Source: a virus. From it: 20,139 bases of DNA. The notes under the pieces are model-generated. The model saw only the letters and a program-made list of their open reading frames with translations, ran no database searches and was not told the origin of the DNA. The stretch spans positions 1 to 20,139 of IMG/VR virus record IMGVR_UViG_3300020207_000227; one strand, 5' to 3'. Every line of letters starts with the position of its first letter. The first letter of the stretch is position 1. This document shows positions 1 to 8,517 of this stretch, piece by piece. A program made the translations under genes and the position numbers.

Positions 1-542
1 CGGATGGTGATAATACTAATAGTATGAGATTCTGGCATCAAAGTTATAGAGGACCAAATACTGGCAGTTCGCAAGATGCAATGGAATGGTATTGGTTTAA
101 TGGAACAAATTTTTCGACTTCTTCAATGCGCCTTGAGACTGCTGGAGATCTTATAATTAAAGGTGGTATTAAATTTAATAATAATACAGCCGCCGCCAAT
201 GAGCTAGATGATTACGAGGAAGGGACATTCACTCCAGCGTTCAGTATTTCGGGTACAGTGACCGTTAATAGTGCTACATATACAAAAATTGGCAGACAAG
301 TGACATGCCGATTTTATTTATCTGCCGCTACTACTTGTAGCGGAGATATAACTGGTTTACCGTTTACTCCAAATGGAGAATCAGGAGGAGTTGTTGGTTA
401 TCAAACACATGTTTCAGGTGAAACGATAGGAATTTTAGTTCAAGCTGCTAACGTATGGAATTTAAGAATTGGCCAAACTCAATATGGATTAGCTGCTGGA
501 AAACAAATACGTGGTATGTTTACATATTTTACAGATTCATAG
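1..542 (+). CDS. Tail fiber protein, 3' end only (5' end lies before the window)
   Basis: The reading frame is open from the first bases of the window (codons in phase with position 3) to a TAG at 540-542, so the ATG at position 24 is an internal methionine and about 179 C-terminal residues are visible. The visible part contains a segment SMRLETAGDLIIKGGIKF followed by LDDYEEGTFTPAF, a junction I know from many phage tail fibers, where an 'EEGTxTP' segment introduces a C-terminal beta-rich tip domain. The last 110 residues are rich in T, G, S and V and have no membrane segment or signal peptide. It probably forms the distal, receptor-facing end of a trimeric fiber. The stop codon TAG is fused to the Shine-Dalgarno AGGA of the next gene. 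The family role is well supported; receptor specificity is unknown. Confidence 0.75.
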   Translation, partial: DGDNTNSMRFWHQSYRGPNTGSSQDAMEWYWFNGTNFSTSSMRLETAGDLIIKGGIKFNNNTAAANELDDYEEGTFTPAFSISGTVTVNSATYTKIGRQVTCRFYLSAATTCSGDITGLPFTPNGESGGVVGYQTHVSGETIGILVQAANVWNLRIGQTQYGLAAGKQIRGMFTYFTDS

Positions 543-551
543 GAATAAACA

Positions 552-806
552 ATGGCATTAACAGAAAGAATCGAAGAAGATAAAATTGAAATTATAGGAG
601 CTTTAAAAAATGTACAAGTTCGTACAGCTACTGTAATTGAACGAGATGGCGTAGAAATTAGTCGTACATTTCATAGACACGTGGTGCATCCCGGTATGGA
701 CACATCAAGCCAATCAGCTGAAGTACAAGCAATTTGTGCAATAGTACATACAGACGAAGTTATTGCAGCATACGAAGCTAGTATAGCGTCAGCAAACACT
801 GCATAA
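552..806 (+). CDS. Small conserved-type phage protein after a fiber gene, function unknown
   Basis: Encodes 84 residues starting MALTERIEEDKIEI. The ATG at 552 lies 7 bases after AGGA (541-544), whose first two bases overlap the previous stop. The protein is soluble, has no transmembrane segment, and contains a hydrophobic/charged alternation (VQVRTATVIERDGVEISRTF) suggesting beta strands, followed by a helical C-terminal half (AEVQAICAIVHTDEVIAAYEA). It ends in ASANTA. I recall similar short proteins beside tail fiber genes of marine T4-like phages, but no function is established to my knowledge. Its position directly after a fiber and before another suggests a fiber-associated or fiber-folding role (inference). 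The stop TAA (804-806) is part of the late-promoter-like octamer CATAAATA. Confidence 0.8.
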   Translation: MALTERIEEDKIEIIGALKNVQVRTATVIERDGVEISRTFHRHVVHPGMDTSSQSAEVQAICAIVHTDEVIAAYEASIASANTA

Positions 807-809
807 ATA
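802..809 (+). promoter_or_regulatory. T4-type late promoter octamer, CATAAATA (7 of 8 to TATAAATA)
   Basis: CATAAATA matches the T4 late promoter consensus TATAAATA except in the first base. It overlaps the stop codon of the 84-residue gene and sits 21 bases before the GTG of the large fiber gene at 831. In T4 such octamers are read by host RNA polymerase carrying gp55 and gp33. The transcript would start only a few bases before the Shine-Dalgarno at 818-824, giving a very short leader. The same arrangement (stop codon inside CATAAATA) is seen at 15214-15221. Confidence 0.55.
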
Positions 810-830
810 AAACAAAAAGAAGGATAGTCA

Positions 831-3800
831 GTGGCTTATCTCGGAGTTACACCAACACAGGAATTTTCTAGCGTAGCTAAACAGTCGGTGGCTGGTGATG
901 GCTCTGTTAGCTATACTCTAAATAAAGGTGTTAGCGATGCAAATGATCTCGCTGTCTTTGTTAATGATGTGCGGCAAGAACCAGGTGTTGCATACACTGC
1001 AACAGGCAATACGATTACCTTCACAGCAAATCTCGAATCAACTGATGACTGTTATATCCTACATATCGGTCGTACATTCTCTTCTGCAGAATCACCTGGT
1101 ATTGAAGATAAAGCTACTCAGAAAGTATTGACGATTACGACTGATGGTCATCTTGTACCAACAGCAAACGTAACATACGATCTAGGTACGTCTGACCTAC
1201 GGTTCAGAGACATCTATCTTTCAGGTTCATCTATCGAACTTGGTGATCATTCGATTACTGCTAATGCTACTCATATTTCAATGGGTAATGTTGTCACAAC
1301 TGGAGTGATGACAGGTAACGGCGCTTTAGTCACGAGTCTTAATGCTAGCGAGCTCACAACAGGTACAATTCCTCTCGCTCGATTGCCCGATGATGTCACT
1401 ATTGTAAATGACTTGACAATTGGCGGCGACTTTATCGTCAATGGTAATACAACTACCATTGCCGCTAACGAATTAAAAGTTGAAGACTCGCTCATTCAGC
1501 TCGCTACTAATAACGAGATTTCAGACACAATCGATATCGGTTTTGTAGGTCACTATTCAAATGATGGTGGGACTACTGCACTTCACACAGGATTCTTCAG
1601 AGACGCCAGCAACGAATACTATTATTTGTTTAATGGTTACGAAGAAGATGCATTCGACACTGCCACGCCTCCTTCTACTATCGACAGATCAGCTAATACA
1701 TTTACCCTCGCTAACTTTGTAGCTAATAATGTGGGCATGGGTTTTGATCCATTTTTATCGAACAATTATAGTACGCTGAATATCAGAAGTACCACTGGTG
1801 GACAATTATTGATGGGTCGCGATAGCGGCACAAATGATTGGGATTTCTTTGCATATAGCGCTAGCACTCACACAGCGATCGGAACATCAGCAAACACTTA
1901 TTTAACTTTCCATACTGATAGTACAGGCGTTTCTAATGAACGGATGCGGATCGACGAAGAAGGAAGAGTTGGTATTGGCATTACTCCATCTTATACCCTA
2001 GATATACAAGCAATTGCTTCTAGTTTTAATCCAGTTAGGTTTTCTGGACATAGCGGGTCTATAGATGCTTATTTGTATACAGATACGGCTTATTGGTCTA
2101 TAGGCGATACAACGGGTTATGGTGGAAATCTCTGGGGAGGTAACAAAACTAGCAATTTCCTTCATGCGCATACAAACGGCTCAGAACGTATGCGTATCGA
2201 TAGTGCCGGCAGAGTACAAATTGGTACGACTAGTGCTTACAATAGCTACGCAGATAATTTAGTTGTTGAAGATGATTCGAATGCTGGAATTACTATTGCA
2301 ACTACAGATAACACAGCAAGAACAAGTTTATATTTTGCCGATTCAAATACTGGATCAGCCACGTATCAAGGAATTATCGAATATAGACATGCTAACGATC
2401 GTATGCATTTTTGGACGAATCATACAGATCATAATATTGTTATCGATAGCGTTGGTAGAGTTGGTATTGGAAATTCGAGTCCTTCTAGTATTTTAACCGT
2501 TAACAAAGACACGGGCTCGACTCCCACTGTTTATATAAACAATAGCGGACCGAACGTAACTGAAGGTGTAGCGTTAAAAGTACAGGCGACTGGTAGAGGC
2601 ACTGGCGTTGCAGACGTATCGATATTTAGTGTACATAATAATACAACCGAGCTTTTTACAGTTCGCAATGACGGCAACGTGGGGATTGGTGATCAGTCTC
2701 CCTCATATCCTTTAGAAGTCTATAGACTTGTTCCAACTTCTGGTATTATATCTAGATTTGCAAGCGGTTCTAGTGGCGGTTGGATTCAACTTGCCGATAC
2801 AAATGGCAGTTGGCAAATGGGTTCTACATCTAATGGATTAGAATTTTATGCTGATGCACCAACATCACAATATCGATTAGCGTTGACCTCTTCTGGCAAT
2901 TTGGGTATTGGTACTAGGTCTCCGCGCAGTACATTAGATTTGGGCGCAGACTCTTCAGGTAGTACACAAATTAGTTGGCATAGCAGTTCTACTCGATCGC
3001 TTGGTAATATATGGACTTCGCGAAATGGAGGGCGTTTAACTTTTGGTCAAGCTTTAAAAGGTTCACAAACAACAAATAACGGTTATTTGGGGGCATATAC
3101 AGGTACATGGGCACCCTCAGCAATGGAATTGTCATATGGTGTTATTAACTTATTTGCAGATGCAGCGCAATCATTAACATACGACGGTGCATTTACTCCT
3201 ACACAAGTAGCTCAATTTCATAATAGTTCAGGTTTTACTTCTTATAAACCTATAAGAACCTCGTTTGCTGGAAATACAGAACATTTAGAATTAAATAATA
3301 CTGGTGCATCAAGTTGGACATTCTATTCTTATAATGATGGGCACATGTATATTAATTGTCATCCGAGCGGGGGCTCTGATGCTACACGATTCACAATTAA
3401 AAGTGACGGTAGTGTAGGAATTGGCACCGCAGCACCTTCTAAATTACTTGATGTGACTTCAGCTGGAGGATTTAAATTAACCGATGACGGTAATTATTCA
3501 TCAATATGGATTGGCTCCGACCAAATGCCTGTGCAATATCCTTATTACAGAGTGGATTCGTGGGAGTCAGATGGAAGTGGTTATTTTTGGGCTTTCGGGC
3601 ATCGTAACAGTTCTAGTGGCGTTAAATCAATTAATATGTTACTTTCTGATGGTACTAATCCATATGGTTTTTTTAAAAATAATCTATACGTAGGAACTTT
3701 TACCAGTAATGAATATAACTCTAGTTATCCTGGTCTTTCAACACCAGTTGCAATTAGAGGTACTTCAAACACTACATCTTTTATAGGTGGGGACGGAACA

Positions 3801-4340
3801 GGACATTTTGCAGTTGGAACAAATAGTGTAAAAACTGGCGTAACAAGTTCAGGAGTTGTTACACAAACATTCGGCCCATTAATACATGGCAGGACACAAG
3901 GATCGCATTCGAGTTCTGAACCAAGATGTATTTTAGGATGGTTTACTTATTCAGGCCCATATAGTAATTCAGCTTCATATTTACATATGAAAACCAACTT
4001 ATGGGCCGGTGGCTCGCCGACTGGTAATACTGAATATACAATGTCTCTCTTTAGATATAGAGGATATTGTTACACTGGGTCAAATGCAGTTGGTAGCGGC
4101 ATGGTTGGTTGGCACAATTGGAATGGTTCTTTACCCAATCAAACTGTGCACAACGACACAGGATGGAGTATAACGCAGAGTTCGTATGTTTCGAGTGACG
4201 GTTACGTTGTTTTGGTAGCATATATGCTAGCAGCATATTGCCAAATTATTATAGATTGGGATCAATGGGGCGGTTATGATTTTAGAGAAAGAAGAGTAAC
4301 AGCTACCGCGCAGCATTCTTCGGCTACAGGATATTATTAA
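831..4340 (+). CDS. Giant tail fiber / receptor-binding protein with GIG-type beta repeats
   Basis: Encodes 1169 residues from a GTG start, chosen because AGAAGGA (818-824) lies 6 bases upstream and the sequence then reads MAYLGVTPTQEF. Residues 1-90 (with VFVNDVRQEPGVAYTATG) resemble the N-terminal attachment domain of marine phage fibers. Residues about 95-300 include DLGTSDLRFRDIYLSG and DLTIGGDFIVNGNTTTIAAN, also common in that group. From residue about 378 to 870 there are six short beta repeats of the type G(R/N/S)(V/L)(G/Q)IG followed by S/T-P and a hydrophobic strand, several preceded by RMRID. The last 300 residues are aromatic- and glycine-rich (GYCYTGSN, MVGWHNWNGS) and end at QHSSATGYY; they probably form the tip. 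There is no S74 chaperone domain at the C-terminus. Expected to be a trimeric late virion protein. Confidence 0.85.
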   Translation: MAYLGVTPTQEFSSVAKQSVAGDGSVSYTLNKGVSDANDLAVFVNDVRQEPGVAYTATGNTITFTANLESTDDCYILHIGRTFSSAESPGIEDKATQKVLTITTDGHLVPTANVTYDLGTSDLRFRDIYLSGSSIELGDHSITANATHISMGNVVTTGVMTGNGALVTSLNASELTTGTIPLARLPDDVTIVNDLTIGGDFIVNGNTTTIAANELKVEDSLIQLATNNEISDTIDIGFVGHYSNDGGTTALHTGFFRDASNEYYYLFNGYEEDAFDTATPPSTIDRSANTFTLANFVANNVGMGFDPFLSNNYSTLNIRSTTGGQLLMGRDSGTNDWDFFAYSASTHTAIGTSANTYLTFHTDSTGVSNERMRIDEEGRVGIGITPSYTLDIQAIASSFNPVRFSGHSGSIDAYLYTDTAYWSIGDTTGYGGNLWGGNKTSNFLHAHTNGSERMRIDSAGRVQIGTTSAYNSYADNLVVEDDSNAGITIATTDNTARTSLYFADSNTGSATYQGIIEYRHANDRMHFWTNHTDHNIVIDSVGRVGIGNSSPSSILTVNKDTGSTPTVYINNSGPNVTEGVALKVQATGRGTGVADVSIFSVHNNTTELFTVRNDGNVGIGDQSPSYPLEVYRLVPTSGIISRFASGSSGGWIQLADTNGSWQMGSTSNGLEFYADAPTSQYRLALTSSGNLGIGTRSPRSTLDLGADSSGSTQISWHSSSTRSLGNIWTSRNGGRLTFGQALKGSQTTNNGYLGAYTGTWAPSAMELSYGVINLFADAAQSLTYDGAFTPTQVAQFHNSSGFTSYKPIRTSFAGNTEHLELNNTGASSWTFYSYNDGHMYINCHPSGGSDATRFTIKSDGSVGIGTAAPSKLLDVTSAGGFKLTDDGNYSSIWIGSDQMPVQYPYYRVDSWESDGSGYFWAFGHRNSSSGVKSINMLLSDGTNPYGFFKNNLYVGTFTSNEYNSSYPGLSTPVAIRGTSNTTSFIGGDGTGHFAVGTNSVKTGVTSSGVVTQTFGPLIHGRTQGSHSSSEPRCILGWFTYSGPYSNSASYLHMKTNLWAGGSPTGNTEYTMSLFRYRGYCYTGSNAVGSGMVGWHNWNGSLPNQTVHNDTGWSITQSSYVSSDGYVVLVAYMLAAYCQIIIDWDQWGGYDFRERRVTATAQHSSATGYY

Positions 4341-4342
4341 TT

Positions 4343-4540
4343 ATGTCGAATATAGATGATTTAACAATACAGATGAATACGTTTATTTTTCCAGAAGCAA
4401 ATACTGGAGATATAGCATGGTTACAAAATTATGAATTCCAATTCAACGGTAGTGAATGGGAAGCAACTGGAAATAATATTCCTCAAGACGAAGAAGAAAC
4501 TTTTGTACCTCCTATTCCACCCGAAGCAAACACAGCATAG
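4343..4540 (+). CDS. Small acidic protein after a fiber gene, function unknown
   Basis: Encodes 65 residues, MSNIDDLTIQMNTFIF onward, starting 2 bases after the fiber stop, with only a weak AGGAT (4329-4333) upstream, so translation is probably coupled to the fiber gene. The protein is acidic (DEEETF near the end), has several aromatic residues (WLQNYEFQFNGSEWEATG), and ends in PPIPPEANTA. No known domain is recognised. The ending resembles those of the two other small proteins that follow fiber or fiber-like genes here (ASANTA and QVANTP). Its stop TAG (4538-4540) overlaps the ribosome binding site of the next gene. A role as a fiber accessory factor is only an inference from position. Confidence 0.7.
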   Translation: MSNIDDLTIQMNTFIFPEANTGDIAWLQNYEFQFNGSEWEATGNNIPQDEEETFVPPIPPEANTA

Positions 4541-4549
4541 GAATAAACA

Positions 4550-5020
4550 GTGGCAATCACTAAACTCACAGGCAACTCATTTGGTAACGATGTTAATCTG
4601 ACTAACGTCGCGGTTGCCAATTCGTTTGTACATGGTACTGACAGTTACCAGATGAATCGCTACGTGGCTCATGGTCAAACAACGAATGGTACAGAGACAG
4701 AAATTTATCTGATCCACAGTTCTACTGGTCGTGTTCCAGTGACGGCCAATTCTACTCTTTTCTTTGAGGCTTCGATTGTTGCATGTTCAAATGGAGAAAG
4801 TGCATCATGGCATTTAAAAGGTTGCGCCGATAATCATAACGGTACAACAGACGACGTTGGAGATATTTACGAGATTGCGGTTGCCGCTGATGATTTAAAT
4901 TGGTCGGTTGATATACGAGCTGATGACACAAATGATACACTCAATATATATTGCACTGGAGCAACGAGTAAAACAGTTAACTGGACAGCAGTTGTCAATA
5001 CAATCGAGGTTATTCCCTAA
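4550..5020 (+). CDS. Probable beta-rich virion protein, function unknown
   Basis: Encodes 156 residues from GTG at 4550 (MAITKLTGNSFG), 7 bases after AGGA (4539-4542). The ribosome-binding and start block, positions 4536-4555, matches 538-557 at 19 of 20 bases; the one difference is the first base of the start codon (A there, G here). The protein is rich in T, N, S and V with alternating hydrophobic residues (LFFEASIVACS, LNIYCTGATSKTVNWTAVV), which suggests a compact beta sandwich. It has no membrane segment. The stop TAA shares its last A with the ATG of the next gene (TAATG, 5018-5022). Small structural proteins of this kind lie between fiber genes in marine T4-like phages. I cannot assign a specific role. 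Confidence 0.75.
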   Translation: MAITKLTGNSFGNDVNLTNVAVANSFVHGTDSYQMNRYVAHGQTTNGTETEIYLIHSSTGRVPVTANSTLFFEASIVACSNGESASWHLKGCADNHNGTTDDVGDIYEIAVAADDLNWSVDIRADDTNDTLNIYCTGATSKTVNWTAVVNTIEVIP

Positions 5021-8000
5021 TGGCAAGACGTACACGTAGTTTCCTTTTTGATAATATTTCAAAGCGTCTTGTTCAAAATACGAATAAGACAGCGAAAGAA
5101 ATTAATACTCGTAGGGCAGCGAATACTGTTGCTAATACAGATATTCTGACATCTAAAGAAACTGATACTAAAATTTCAACTACGATCAGTAATACCGGTA
5201 TCAACACGTTATCAGATATTTCTATTGCAAATGTTGTTTCTGATCAGGTATTACAATATAATGCAAATACTGGTAATTGGGAAAACGAAACACTCTCGCT
5301 TGTGAGTAGTGTTGATGGTCTAACCGATACCAATCTTACATCTCTTTCAAATGGTGATTATCTTGTTTATAGCAGTTCTGGTTCTGAGTGGATTAATAGA
5401 AGTTTAGATCTGAGTAGCTATGTCACTGATACGGATATAGCAGATTATTCTAACACAGCTCAAATGAATACTGCGATCGCATCATCAAACACTGCACTCA
5501 AGTCATATGTAGACACTAATTTTTCTAATACCGCACAGATGAATACTGCGATCGCATCTTCAAATACTGCGATGAAGAATTATGTAGACGCTGAAGTTGC
5601 CGGTGTTGTAAACTCTGCTCCATCTACTCTTGACACATTAAACGAATTAGCAGAGGCGTTGGGTGATGATCCCGATTTTGCAACTACAACCGCAACTAAT
5701 ATTGGTACTAAGCTAGCTAAATCTTCTAATCTGTCTGATCTCGCCAATGCAGCGACAGCACGTACTAATTTAGGTTTAGGTACTGCAGCGACAACTGCGT
5801 CAACTGATTATGCCACTTCTGCGCAAGGCACCAAAGCAGATACAGCACATGGTTGGGGTAATCATGCTTCAGCGGGTTATGGCACATCTAATTTTAGTGG
5901 TGCATATGCTGATTTGACTGGTAAGCCATCATTGTTTAGTGGTGCATATGCTGATTTGACTGGTAAGCCTACTATTCCAACCAATAACAATCAGTTGACG
6001 AATGGTGCTGGTTATATTACCACAACTTCTGCTAATAATAGTTTAGTTCAACTAGGGGCTATACAACTTTATAATAACGAAAAAACAACGTATACTGCGG
6101 CACAGGGTTTATTAATATACGATCAAGCTGGTGATAATTGTTTAAACATTTATAATGCTAATTTGAGTAGATGGGTTAAAATTTGGGATGACTCTAACGA
6201 CGGTGCTAGTTCTGGACTTGATGCTGACTTGTTAGATGGACAACATGGCTCATATTATTCGAATTATAACAATTTATCAAATAAGCCTACTATCCCAACC
6301 AATAACAACCAGCTGACGAACGGCGCTGGCTATATTACATCAACAGTTTCTGGCGATATTGATATTGTAGGTGATGTTAAGGCTGCTGGTCAAATTAGAG
6401 CGACTGGATGGTGGAATACTAATTCTTCTGATCGGAGCGGTTATGCTGTAGAAATAGGTTGGTCAGCCGGTGAAGGATATTTGTTGTCATATAGCAGGAC
6501 TGCAGGTGCTTACGGTGCAATGAATTATACGGCCACTAGCCATGATTTCTACAGTGGAAATGTACGCTTAAAAGCTGGTAAGTATATAGATCTAGAAACT
6601 AGTGCAGGAAGTGTACGAGGTTATATACAAGCTACTGACACTAATGATCAACATTTGATTATAGCTACATCTGGTGGTGAGGATATTGCTTTCAAAGATG
6701 GTGGCCTCAGTGGTGATTCTAATCTTATTATTAGAGGCGATGGTAACGTATGGGTAAGAGGTTCTATATTAAACGGTACTATGGCGTATTCTCAGCTAAC
6801 AGGTACGCCGACCATCCCAACCAATAACAATCAGCTGACGAATGGCGCTGGTTATATCACTAATGGTGCGAACTATAATGTTAATAATGCATGGTTAAGA
6901 GAGAATGGTGATAATGCTAATGTAAAGTTGTACGGTAATAGCCGTCAAATGGCATTTAGAACAGACGGCACCAGTGAGTATTCAACGGGTGTAGGCGGTT
7001 ATCCATTTGTTTGGATGTATGGTAGTAATGCCTCCGGTGCAAGAAAAATGTATTTGACAACCGGTGGTAATTTAGGTATTACAGGGACCATGACCACTGG
7101 TGGAAATGTTAATGTTCCTAGCGATACTGGACCTGCAACATCTGGTGCTTGGATAAGAAATACAACAGCATATGGATATATTCAAATAGGTCCTGCAAAT
7201 ACTGGTCATGCTCATATTTACACGGATCGTAGTAATTTTTATTTTAATAAAACCAATATTCAAGCTAATGGTAATGCCATGTGGCATGCCGGTAACGACG
7301 GTTCAGGTTCTGGTCTTGATGCGGATACACTCGATGGCTTGCAATTAAATTCTTCGACAACGAATAATCAAGCAAACGCCGTCGTACGCACACAGGCAAA
7401 TGGCTATATTCATGCAGGTTGGATCAATTCTGTATCAGGATCGTCAGGAACAGCAAACAGATTGACCAGAATTACTGCATCATATGACGCCTACCTACGT
7501 TATTTAACTGTAAAGGATTTTAAAGTACAAATTGGAGAAAGTTACAAAAATGATTTCTCTCGGTCAGTAGATTATACAACTGATTCAAATTATTGGGTAG
7601 GTTCATTCGGAAAAAATGGTTACAATGCTAATCAGACATTCCATGCTGGATCAGGATTTTTTGATATTTGGTCTGGTTCAAATTATCCGTCAGGTACTAG
7701 TCATATTCATGGTTTTAATGCTTTACATTATACTGTTGGTAGCATCTCAGGAAATACTGGCAATGCGTACGGCTGGCAAATGGCAGCTCAATATAATCAA
7801 GATTCTGGGCCTTGGTGGAGAAGATGTAGCGCTGGATCGTTTACAAGCTGGCGTAAAATATGGCACGATTCTAATGACGGTTCTGGTTCTGGACTCGATG
7901 CCGATTTGCTTGACGGTTATCATCTTACTACCACCGATAGAAATAATCAAGCAAATAGAGTTGTTCGTACTCAAGCGAATGGCAGAATTTATGGCGGCCA

Positions 8001-8517
8001 ATTCTATGCAAATGATTGGTTTAGAGCAGAAAGCACTAGCGGATTATATTTCCAATCATACGGCGGTGGTTGGAATATGACCGACACTTCATGGATTCGT
8101 GCATATAACGGTAAAGCTATATATGCTACGAATACTATTGCTACATCTGCTAATATTTGCGCGTACTATTCAGATGAACGTCTGAAGACAATTACAGGAC
8201 ATATAGATAATGCATTAGATAAAGTTTTATCACTTGACGGATTCTATTATGTAGAAAATGAGTTAGCTAAAGAATTAGGCTATAATAATGATAAGCAACA
8301 AGTTGGTGTATCAGCTCAAAAAGTACAAGCAGTATTACCAGAAGCCGTAGAACTTGCACCAGTTGATTACGAAACAGGCGAACATGATGGAATAATAACG
8401 TCAAAATCTGGTGAAAATTATTTAACTGTAGACTATGCTAAAATGGTACCTCTATTAATAGAAGCCATTAAAGAGCAACAGAAACAAATTGAAGAATTAA
8501 AGGAGAAAATAAAATGA
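5020..8517 (+). CDS. Giant tail fiber with knob-like domain and C-terminal S74 self-cleaving chaperone
   Basis: Encodes 1165 residues. Residues 1-140 are an N-terminal region with heptad-like polar sequence. A 25-residue tandem duplication follows (from N145 and N170), then a TLDTLNELAEALGDD segment typical of marine phage fibers. Next come repeated LTGKP and TIPTNNNQLTNGAGYIT units and three copies of a W-x-x-x-N-D-G-x-x-SGLDAD-x-LDG motif at W389, W755 and W948. Residues about 875-948 (YGWQMAAQYN to FTSWRKIW) look like a pyocin-knob domain. The last 115 residues are an S74 peptidase / intramolecular chaperone domain: SDERLK has S1051 and K1056, the Ser-Lys pair of that family, and the end (IEAIKEQQKQIEELKEKIK) is a coiled coil. 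By family knowledge the chaperone trims itself off before S1051 after the trimer has folded. Start ATG overlaps the upstream stop; GAGG (5006-5009) precedes it. Confidence 0.92.
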   Translation: MARRTRSFLFDNISKRLVQNTNKTAKEINTRRAANTVANTDILTSKETDTKISTTISNTGINTLSDISIANVVSDQVLQYNANTGNWENETLSLVSSVDGLTDTNLTSLSNGDYLVYSSSGSEWINRSLDLSSYVTDTDIADYSNTAQMNTAIASSNTALKSYVDTNFSNTAQMNTAIASSNTAMKNYVDAEVAGVVNSAPSTLDTLNELAEALGDDPDFATTTATNIGTKLAKSSNLSDLANAATARTNLGLGTAATTASTDYATSAQGTKADTAHGWGNHASAGYGTSNFSGAYADLTGKPSLFSGAYADLTGKPTIPTNNNQLTNGAGYITTTSANNSLVQLGAIQLYNNEKTTYTAAQGLLIYDQAGDNCLNIYNANLSRWVKIWDDSNDGASSGLDADLLDGQHGSYYSNYNNLSNKPTIPTNNNQLTNGAGYITSTVSGDIDIVGDVKAAGQIRATGWWNTNSSDRSGYAVEIGWSAGEGYLLSYSRTAGAYGAMNYTATSHDFYSGNVRLKAGKYIDLETSAGSVRGYIQATDTNDQHLIIATSGGEDIAFKDGGLSGDSNLIIRGDGNVWVRGSILNGTMAYSQLTGTPTIPTNNNQLTNGAGYITNGANYNVNNAWLRENGDNANVKLYGNSRQMAFRTDGTSEYSTGVGGYPFVWMYGSNASGARKMYLTTGGNLGITGTMTTGGNVNVPSDTGPATSGAWIRNTTAYGYIQIGPANTGHAHIYTDRSNFYFNKTNIQANGNAMWHAGNDGSGSGLDADTLDGLQLNSSTTNNQANAVVRTQANGYIHAGWINSVSGSSGTANRLTRITASYDAYLRYLTVKDFKVQIGESYKNDFSRSVDYTTDSNYWVGSFGKNGYNANQTFHAGSGFFDIWSGSNYPSGTSHIHGFNALHYTVGSISGNTGNAYGWQMAAQYNQDSGPWWRRCSAGSFTSWRKIWHDSNDGSGSGLDADLLDGYHLTTTDRNNQANRVVRTQANGRIYGGQFYANDWFRAESTSGLYFQSYGGGWNMTDTSWIRAYNGKAIYATNTIATSANICAYYSDERLKTITGHIDNALDKVLSLDGFYYVENELAKELGYNNDKQQVGVSAQKVQAVLPEAVELAPVDYETGEHDGIITSKSGENYLTVDYAKMVPLLIEAIKEQQKQIEELKEKIK
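5452..5583 (+). repeat. 75-base tandem duplication inside the second fiber gene
   Basis: Positions 5452-5526 and the block from 5527 to about 5583 encode near-identical 25-residue units beginning NTAQMNTAIASSNTA. The bases differ mainly at third codon positions, with identical stretches such as ATGAATACTGCGATCGCATC. In-frame duplication lengthens the fiber shaft without breaking the gene. Confidence 0.85.
5893..5969 (+). repeat. 42-base tandem repeat inside the second fiber gene
   Basis: A 35-base sequence occurs identically at 5893-5927 and 5935-5969, a shift of 42 bases (14 codons, encoding FSGAYADLTGKP plus two residues). Perfect identity suggests a recent duplication, probably by slippage or recombination. 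It keeps the reading frame. Confidence 0.9.
5968..6861 (+). repeat. Three dispersed 54-base repeats encoding PTIPTNNNQLTNGAGYIT
   Basis: Copies at 5968-6021, 6286-6339 and 6808-6861 encode the same 18 residues with a few synonymous changes. The intervening DNA differs in length and sequence. Such islands of identity can be crossover points for swapping fiber modules (inference). The peptide motif NNQLTNGAGYIT is a common element in phage fibers. Confidence 0.9.

Noticed and set aside
4051-4236. Short antisense frames inside fiber and terminase genes (for example 4051-4236, 18240-18725)
   Set aside because: They are shadows of strong sense genes without start signals or recognisable proteins.
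5473-5555. Two GCGATCGC octamers (HIP1, the iterated palindrome of many cyanobacteria)
   Set aside because: The two copies are the same position in a 75-base tandem duplication, so they count as one event. I noticed no further copies, so this is not evidence for a cyanobacterial host.
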